Assembly: GCA_003242355.1 (NCBI GenBank)
Contig: QGUH01000252.1
Span: forward strand, 1-6,102
Source of the DNA: Pseudomonadota bacterium
Lineage (GTDB): Bacteria; Myxococcota_A; Polyangia; Polyangiales; Polyangiaceae
DNA: 6,102 nt
Reading direction: 5' to 3'
Each line of letters begins with the position of its first letter. The first letter of the stretch is position 1. The notes under the pieces are model-generated. The model ran no database searches. It was not told the origin of the DNA and saw only the letters and a list, made by a program, of their open reading frames with translations. Both the position numbers and the translations under genes were made by a program. Positions 1 to 4,229 of this stretch are shown piece by piece.

Positions 1-1
1 G

Positions 2-853
2 GCTCAGTCCGTCACCGAGGTGGAGGCGGAACAGCGGCGGCGCGCCGCCATCGCGCTCGCCGCCGAACGCGAGCGCGTGGCCAAGCTCGAGGCGAGCCTC
101 GCCGAGCGGGAAGCCGCGCTCCAGGAGCAGCAACGTCTGCTCGACGAGCAGCGGCTCGCGACGAGCATCACCGAGAAGGAGCGCGACGAATCGGCGATCC
201 TGGTCGACCAACTGCGCAACGAGCTCTCCCGCGCGGGCGATCACCTCCGCGCGTACTCCGAGCAGAAGGAAGAGCTCGAGCGCGAGCTGGCGGGGACGGA
301 CCCGACCGCGGAAGGCGACGCGGCGACTCCGGCCGATACGCCGCCCGCGCTCGAAGCCTACGGAGCCCCGGATGCCCCCGGCGCGGAGCTCGACGCCGCA
401 CGAGAGACGTCGAGCCCGCCGCCGAAAGCGGCTACGCCGCCGCCGAGCACCACGGCCGATCTGGGCGCGGTGGCGCGTCAGGTGCGGCAAGCGCTCGCCG
501 CCGGAGGGCTCGGCAAAGCCATCTCGGTGAAGGCGCACCAGGGAGCCCTGCTACTCACCGTTCCCAGCGAAACCATTTTCGAAGAGGACAGCGGGGAGCC
601 CCGCGCGGCACTCTCCGTCGTGCTCAAGGCCCTCGCGGGCCTCGCCGAGAACGATCCGCAGCTCCGAGCGAGCCTGCGCGAAGCGCGCCACGATCGAAAT
701 CTGTCTGCCACGTTGGCCGAGGAGCGCTGGGGGCGTCTCGCCCGAGCCCTGCAACAGCACGGGCTCGACGGCCGTGTGGTGCTCGAGCCGCTTCCCGAGC
801 CCGTGGAAGGCGCTCCCACCGCCTACGAAATCGCGATCCGTCCCGGAGCGTGA
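2..853 (+). CDS. Coiled-coil protein with degenerate OmpA/MotB-like C-terminal domain (5' partial)
   Basis: The frame is open from the window edge to a TGA at 851-853, giving 283 visible residues; the true start lies upstream. Residues about 1-98 are rich in Glu, Arg, Ala, Leu and Gln with heptad-like spacing and read as a long coiled coil. Residues about 99-152 are a Pro/Ala/Thr-rich, probably disordered linker. Residues about 153-281 follow the OmpA/MotB C-terminal pattern: a beta strand (ISVKAHQGALLLTVP), then IFEEDSG in the place of the usual LFxxGSA, a helix, a helix LAEERWGRLARAL matching LSxxRAxxVxxxL, and a final strand YEIAIRP. The Arg of the LSxxRA motif is kept (about residue 242), but the Asp of GHTD appears to be Glu (about 227) and the His is missing, so peptidoglycan binding is doubtful. 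OmpA-like proteins act in the periplasm, but any signal peptide or anchor is outside the window. It converges on the minus-strand genes. The reading frame is certain; the domain call is by eye. Confidence 0.85.
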   Translation, partial: AQSVTEVEAEQRRRAAIALAAERERVAKLEASLAEREAALQEQQRLLDEQRLATSITEKERDESAILVDQLRNELSRAGDHLRAYSEQKEELERELAGTDPTAEGDAATPADTPPALEAYGAPDAPGAELDAARETSSPPPKAATPPPSTTADLGAVARQVRQALAAGGLGKAISVKAHQGALLLTVPSETIFEEDSGEPRAALSVVLKALAGLAENDPQLRASLREARHDRNLSATLAEERWGRLARALQQHGLDGRVVLEPLPEPVEGAPTAYEIAIRPGA

Positions 854-862
854 GCGCGAGCA

Positions 863-1108
863 CTACCCGAAAACGCGCGTGACCGCTATTTCCAGCGCGC
901 GCTCGGGATCGCGCCCGCGTTGGGCCGGCCAGGGCGCGAAAGGGGGAACGGAGGGGAACACGGCGAAATCCGCCGCCACCAGCCGCGGCTTGAGCTCGCG
1001 TTCGAAGCTCTCGAACCACGCGAAGCCGTCCTCGTCGCCATCGTAGTCGTCGCCGAACTCCGCCGCGACGTGGAGAACGATGGAAAAGTCGCGCTCTTCC
1101 CGGTGCAT
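863..1108 (-). CDS. Small acidic hypothetical protein, 81 aa
   Basis: I do not recognise a named family. The 81-residue product starts at ATG (1108-1106) and ends at TAG (863-865). A longer open frame continues upstream, but there it is Arg/Ala-rich and lies inside the dehydrogenase gene, so the ATG 20 nt after the dehydrogenase stop is preferred. No good ribosome binding site precedes it. The composition looks like a real protein: strong G/C third positions and a mix of hydrophobic and acidic residues. Visible parts are a strand-like FSIVLHVAAEFG (8-19), an acidic patch DDYDGDEDG (20-28) containing a DxDxDG run like a calcium-binding loop, an amphipathic stretch WFESFERELKPRLV (31-44) and a C-terminal RGRDPERALEIAV (64-76). 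It lacks a signal peptide or membrane segment, so it is probably cytosolic. It is the last gene of the minus-strand run. The DxDxDG match lacks an acidic residue at loop position 12, so calcium binding is only a possibility. Confidence 0.6.
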   Translation of the reverse strand: MHREERDFSIVLHVAAEFGDDYDGDEDGFAWFESFERELKPRLVAADFAVFPSVPPFAPWPAQRGRDPERALEIAVTRVFG

Positions 1109-1128
1109 CCCGAGCGTATGCCACGGTT

Positions 1129-1887
1129 TTAGCCGTACCGCTCGACCGCAGCGACGCTGCGCCCCCCATCCACGACGATCTCGTGGCCCGTCACGAAAGG
1201 CGCACGGGCGAGATAGAGCACGGCGTCGGCGACGTCCTCGGCGGTTCCGGTGCGCGCGAGCGGAATGCGCGCGGTAATCCGCTCCAGGCTCTGTCCGGGA
1301 AAGTCCGGCGGCGGCAGGACCGTGCCCGGTGCCACCGCATTCACGCGCACGTCGGGCGCCACCTCGAGCGAAAGCACGCGCATGAGCTGCCGCAGCCCTC
1401 CCTTGGCGACCACGTACGGCAAGTAGTTGCGAAAGGGTGTGGTCGCGCTCGAGCACGTGATGAACACGATGGACCCGCGCGTCTTTCGCAGCTCGGGGAT
1501 GGCTCGCTGCGCGAGCGCGAACTGAGAGGCGAGGTTGAGCCCGAGCGTGCGATCCCAGGCGGCGTCGTCGATGGCGTCGAGCGGAACCCGCTCGAAGCTC
1601 GCAGCGCTCGCGACGAGCAAGTCGAGGCCGCCCAGGGCCGAAACCGCGCGATCGACGAGCGCGCGCGCCGCAGCGCGGTCGGACAGATCCGCCGCCAACG
1701 TCACGCCGTCGCTGCCGAGCGCGCGCACCATGGCGAGCGTCTCCTCGGCGCCGCGCGCGCTCTGGTTGTAGTGGATGCCGACGCGCATCCCGGCGCCGGC
1801 GAGGCGTACGGCAATCGCCCGGCCAACGCGCCGCCCGGCGCCCGTGACCAGAGCCGATCGCCCCGCGAGGTCGAGCGCGCCGGTCAC
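1129..1887 (-). CDS. Short-chain dehydrogenase/reductase, pteridine reductase-like motif
   Basis: A 252-residue classical SDR, a usual length for the family. These enzymes reduce or oxidise carbonyls or pteridines with NAD(P)H in the cytosol. The N-terminal cofactor motif is TGAGRRVG (15-22), fitting TGxxxRxG as in pteridine reductase PTR1 and FolM rather than the commoner TGxxxGxG. Further marks are AADLSD (65-70), SAASF (94-98) in the place of NNAG, Asn118, Tyr158 and Lys162 as YxxxK, RVNAVAPG (181-188) and a terminal GHEIVVDGG (234-242). The catalytic Ser position, 13 residues before Tyr158, holds Cys145; PTR1 and FolM have Asp there, and Ser146/Ser147 lie next to it. The GTG start (1887-1885) overlaps the TGA of the lipoprotein gene in GTGA, and AAGGTGA at 1904-1898 is a suitable ribosome binding site 10 nt upstream. 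The family is certain; a pteridine substrate is only suggested by the motif, and a general 3-oxoacyl or sugar SDR is possible. Confidence 0.93.
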   Translation of the reverse strand: MTGALDLAGRSALVTGAGRRVGRAIAVRLAGAGMRVGIHYNQSARGAEETLAMVRALGSDGVTLAADLSDRAAARALVDRAVSALGGLDLLVASAASFERVPLDAIDDAAWDRTLGLNLASQFALAQRAIPELRKTRGSIVFITCSSATTPFRNYLPYVVAKGGLRQLMRVLSLEVAPDVRVNAVAPGTVLPPPDFPGQSLERITARIPLARTGTAEDVADAVLYLARAPFVTGHEIVVDGGRSVAAVERYG

Positions 1888-2615
1888 AACGAGAACGTCA
1901 CCTTGGCGGGCCAGCTGCCTGGCGAGGGAAACTTCGCTTCTTTGATCACCCCGACCAGACAATCCACGCTCGCCTCCCCTGCTTCGTCGGGCGGCGTGAC
2001 ACCGGCCGCGAGCACGCTGCCGTCCGTGTCGACGTACGCCGTTGCCTCGAACGTGCCGGAGCCGCTGCCCTTGCACTCGGCGAGCGCCTTCTCGAGCTTG
2101 CCCACGGTCTCCTGCACTTCGGCCGGATCCCAGTCCGTGGGCGGGCGCACGTCCTTCGGCGGATCGAACTCGAACGCCTTGCGGGCGAGCCCCGTGCTTC
2201 CGCCGATGGGCTTCGGCCAGGTCTTCGCCCGCAACGCCGAGAGCATGCAGCGCTCGGTGTCCCGGTCGCCCAGCGTCGAACGCTCGAGGTGCGCATGCGC
2301 GATGCGCCCGTCGGAGTCGATCTTCAAGAAGAAGCCGACCGAGCCGCCCAGCAGCTCGAGCCGCTCGGCCCCCTTCTCCAGGCACTCTTGCAACGCGCCG
2401 AGCGACCGGGCGAACACCTTGTCCACGGCCTCCGCGTCGAGCCCGCCGATTTCGCTCTCGCTCTGCATCCCCCGACTCCGACGCGCCTCTTCCACGGGCG
2501 TGGATTCCGCGACGTGGGCGGGCGTCGCGGCCGTTTCTCCACCACAAGCGGACGAGAGAAGGAAGCCTCCGAGAAGAGCGAAACGAAGAGCGCGACGCGC
2601 GACGGATCGGGTCAT
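1884..2615 (-). CDS. Lipoprotein with two tandem AgmX/PglI C-terminal-like domains
   Basis: The product has 243 residues. An Arg-rich n-region, a hydrophobic core (about 9-20) and LLSSAC with Cys24 form a lipoprotein signal; Ser at -3 is less usual but allowed by the standard lipobox pattern. Residues 25-56 are a polar linker. Residues about 64-150 resemble the AgmX/PglI C-terminal domain common in myxobacteria: a helix ending in a Cys (78), a strand with IDSDGRI (99-105), ERSTL (111-115), Cys123 and a WPKP step before a closing FEF strand. Residues about 168-243 repeat the plan in shorter form: Cys181, VDTDGSV (195-201), Cys219, KFPSPG and a closing KVTFSL. Each copy has two Cys, so a disulfide per domain is plausible in the periplasm. 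Named members of this group are linked to gliding motility, but many are of unknown role, and I assign none. The ATG at 2615-2613 is the only start giving a signal peptide; its ribosome binding site is weak. The gene overlaps the SDR by 4 nt. Confidence 0.88.
   Translation of the reverse strand: MTRSVARRALRFALLGGFLLSSACGGETAATPAHVAESTPVEEARRSRGMQSESEIGGLDAEAVDKVFARSLGALQECLEKGAERLELLGGSVGFFLKIDSDGRIAHAHLERSTLGDRDTERCMLSALRAKTWPKPIGGSTGLARKAFEFDPPKDVRPPTDWDPAEVQETVGKLEKALAECKGSGSGTFEATAYVDTDGSVLAAGVTPPDEAGEASVDCLVGVIKEAKFPSPGSWPAKVTFSL
1887..2114 (-). repeat. Lipoprotein domain copy 2 (shortened)
   Basis: Encodes residues about 168-243 of the lipoprotein. Its landmarks fall in the same order as in copy 1: Cys181, GTFEATAYVDTDG (187-199), Cys219, FPSP (229-232) and a final FSL strand. 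The loop after the first Cys and the loop before the last strand are shorter. The copies are diverged at protein level, so the duplication is old. Confidence 0.55.
2166..2426 (-). repeat. Lipoprotein domain copy 1 (AgmX/PglI-like)
   Basis: Encodes residues about 64-150 of the lipoprotein. Landmarks in order are Cys78, GSVGFFLKIDSDG (91-103), the STL triplet at 113-115, Cys123, WPKP (133-136) and FEF (148-150). This is the fuller copy and the one closest to the AgmX/PglI pattern. Confidence 0.6.
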
Positions 2616-2687
2616 TTCGATGCAGCCGAACGGGTAATACAGCGCGCCAGCGTTCTCAAGGCCCGGCGTCGCCGCGGCTCCGAGCGC
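2616..2687 (-). promoter_or_regulatory. 72 nt gap with a weak possible promoter
   Basis: This is the only sizeable gap inside the minus-strand run. Reading on the minus strand it holds TTGAGA (2659-2654) and TATTAC (2639-2634) separated by 14 nt, which is shorter than the usual 16-18 nt. It could start transcription of the lipoprotein-SDR-small protein set. No convincing hairpin plus T-run terminator for the phosphatase gene is seen. The call rests on two hexamers and is weak. Confidence 0.2.
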
Positions 2688-3470
2688 TCACTCGAGCACG
2701 AGCACGCCCGGCAGCTCGGCGAGCCGCCGGCGGAGGGCGGACTTCGGGCGCACGGCAATCGCGACGCGCGCCGCCTGCAGGAGCTCGATGTCGAAGACGT
2801 TGTCGCCGAAGCTCGCGAGGAGTGGGCGCCCGCGCACCCGCTCGGCGAGCGCCCGCGGCTTCTCCTCCGCATAGGGAACGGGGGCCTGGAGCTCTGGGAG
2901 AACGCGGGTCCCTTCGATCCGCGGGCACGCGGCAATCACGTCTTCGGTAGGGATCCCCCAGAGGCCCGCGCCCACCTCGACCGAGATCTGCGGCGAGGCC
3001 GAGACCACCAGGGTACGCACTCCCAGGCTCCGCGCGAGCTCGAATACGCCTTCGAGCTCGCGGTGCAGTCGGTCACCGAGCGCAGCGCGCTCGAGGGCGA
3101 GCCGTGTGTGCTCGGTGAGCTCGCCGACGGAGAGCCCGCCGTAACACCACGCCATCATCGCGCAGACGTCGCGCTCGGGGTACACGCCCGCCACCCACGC
3201 GTCGAACAGCTGTCGCGCCGTTTCGCTCGGCGTCCTGCCGCACGGCACACCCCACGCCCGCGCCTCCCGTTCGAGCGGCTCACGCGCTTCCTCGTGCAAG
3301 AGGTTCGCGTCGATGGCGGCGTGGAACGTGTCCTCGCCGACGTCCCCGGACCACAACGTCCCGTCGCCATCGAAGGCGAGCACGGCGTCCGGCGTCTGCA
3401 CGAGGAGCTGCTCGAGCCACCGCTCGAGCTCCGAAACGGCGACCGTGCGCGGCGCCCGAGTCAGGTCCAT
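2688..3470 (-). CDS. HAD-IB family phosphatase (SerB/PHOSPHO1-like)
   Basis: The product has 260 residues and carries all four HAD motifs: DGDGT with nucleophile Asp34 and general acid Asp36; Ser157 in VVSASP; Lys204 in EEKPRAL; and GDNVFD with Asp223 and Asp227 for the metal. The helical insert between motifs I and II (about 45-140) is a C1-type cap, and QISVEVGAGLWGIP after motif II is typical of phosphoserine phosphatase-like members. It should remove phosphate from a small organic phosphate in the cytosol through an aspartyl-phosphate. It overlaps the nucleotidyltransferase gene by 10 nt, so the two are probably made together and may act in one pathway. ATG at 3470-3468 is chosen: GGAGAG lies 12 nt upstream, while the in-frame GTG three codons earlier sits only 3 nt from it. 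The superfamily is certain. The substrate is unknown; phosphoserine, phosphocholine or phosphoethanolamine, or a phosphoinositol are all possible. Confidence 0.93.
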   Translation of the reverse strand: MDLTRAPRTVAVSELERWLEQLLVQTPDAVLAFDGDGTLWSGDVGEDTFHAAIDANLLHEEAREPLEREARAWGVPCGRTPSETARQLFDAWVAGVYPERDVCAMMAWCYGGLSVGELTEHTRLALERAALGDRLHRELEGVFELARSLGVRTLVVSASPQISVEVGAGLWGIPTEDVIAACPRIEGTRVLPELQAPVPYAEEKPRALAERVRGRPLLASFGDNVFDIELLQAARVAIAVRPKSALRRRLAELPGVLVLE

Positions 3471-4225
3471 GTGCGCCACCAGCTCTCCGCGTGCTCGAGA
3501 TCTTCGAGCGTGTCGATCTCCATGTACCCGCCGGCCGTGTTCTCGCGGAACATCGGCGTTCCGGCTTCGAGGAGCTCTGCCAGAAGGTCGATCAGGTACG
3601 CTCGGGCGAAGGGCCTTCCCTCGCGGAACGCGCCGCCGCTCGAGCGGGCGCGCGCCCGCTCGAACCCGTCCACGAGCACGGCTGCGCCCTCGCGCGAGAC
3701 CTTCATCACGCCGATGAACTCGCCGTCGGCGCGCTCGCTCGGAATGAGCCGCGAAACCGCGGTGACGCGACGGCCGTCGGCCGTGAGCTTCTCGGCGTCC
3801 GACTCCGGGTGGCGGGAACGCACGGCATACCGCCGCCGCCACTCGGTGTCACAGCCGAGCACGAAGTCCTCCGGAGCCCGGACGAGGCGCTCGACGATGC
3901 CCGGCTCGTAGACGATGTCGGCGTAGGTCGACACGAAGCCTTCGGCGAAGTGATCGCGAGCGCAGAGCAGCGAGGCCAGGATGTTGTTCCGCTCCCAGTC
4001 CTCGTTCCGCACGAACGTGAGGTCCGGATAGCGGCGCCGCACCACCGCCTCGCCGTAGCCGCAAACGAACACGACGTCTCTGCGCGCGAATCCGGCCGCG
4101 GAGAGGGCGTCGAGAATCCAGTCGAGCATCGGCCGACCGAGCACCTCGACCAGCGTCTTCGGAATTTCGTTCGTCCGATGTTCCAGGCGACTCCCGCGCC
4201 CCGCTCCGATGACGATCGCCTTCAA
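3461..4225 (-). CDS. LicC/PntC-like nucleotidyltransferase (phosphocholine or phosphonate cytidylyltransferase family)
   Basis: A 254-residue sugar-nucleotidyltransferase-fold enzyme. The N-terminus has the nucleotide loop GAGRGSRL (7-14) and PKTLVEV with Lys23. Asn74, Asn80 and Asn81 (NNILASLLCAR) are followed by TYADIVY with metal-binding Asp103. Then come DTEWRRRYAVR (126-136), HPESDAEKL (139-147), GEFIGVMK (168-175) and EIDTLEDLEHAE (236-247), where Asp238 is the likely second metal ligand. This motif order matches LicC-type phosphocholine cytidylyltransferases and the phosphonate cytidylyltransferase PntC, which join CTP to a small phospho- or phosphono-alcohol or -amine. The start is TTG (4225-4223): it is the only start that keeps the MKAIVIGAG motif, and AGGAGG lies 9 nt upstream. 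The gene begins 4 nt after the acs stop and overlaps the phosphatase by 10 nt. The family is firm; the nucleotide and substrate are inferred. Inositol-1-phosphate cytidylyltransferase is another option. Confidence 0.9.
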   Translation of the reverse strand: MKAIVIGAGRGSRLEHRTNEIPKTLVEVLGRPMLDWILDALSAAGFARRDVVFVCGYGEAVVRRRYPDLTFVRNEDWERNNILASLLCARDHFAEGFVSTYADIVYEPGIVERLVRAPEDFVLGCDTEWRRRYAVRSRHPESDAEKLTADGRRVTAVSRLIPSERADGEFIGVMKVSREGAAVLVDGFERARARSSGGAFREGRPFARAYLIDLLAELLEAGTPMFRENTAGGYMEIDTLEDLEHAESWWRTWT

Positions 4226-4229
4226 GCCG

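Noticed and set aside
873..880. ACGCGCGT palindrome just past the convergent stops
   Set aside because: An 8 bp palindrome with no loop and no T-run is expected by chance in such GC-rich DNA and is not a terminator.
624..1169. 181-residue minus-strand open frame over the small gene and the end of the coiled-coil gene
   Set aside because: It is Arg-rich and runs through two better-supported frames. The 863-1108 frame has far more natural composition.
1129..2547. Extended SDR frame reaching upstream to 2547
   Set aside because: The added part is antisense-like Arg/Gly-rich sequence overlapping the lipoprotein in another frame. The GTG at 1887 gives a normal SDR length with a good ribosome binding site.
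1183..2637. 484-residue plus-strand open frame opposite the SDR and lipoprotein genes
   Set aside because: It lies antisense to two genes with clear family motifs, has a low-complexity Arg/Ala/Ser-rich composition and shows no recognisable motif. Long antisense frames are expected at this GC content.
2289..3911. 540-residue plus-strand open frame opposite the phosphatase and nucleotidyltransferase
   Set aside because: Same reason: it mirrors well-supported enzymes, and its composition is rich in Arg, Glu and His without domain motifs.
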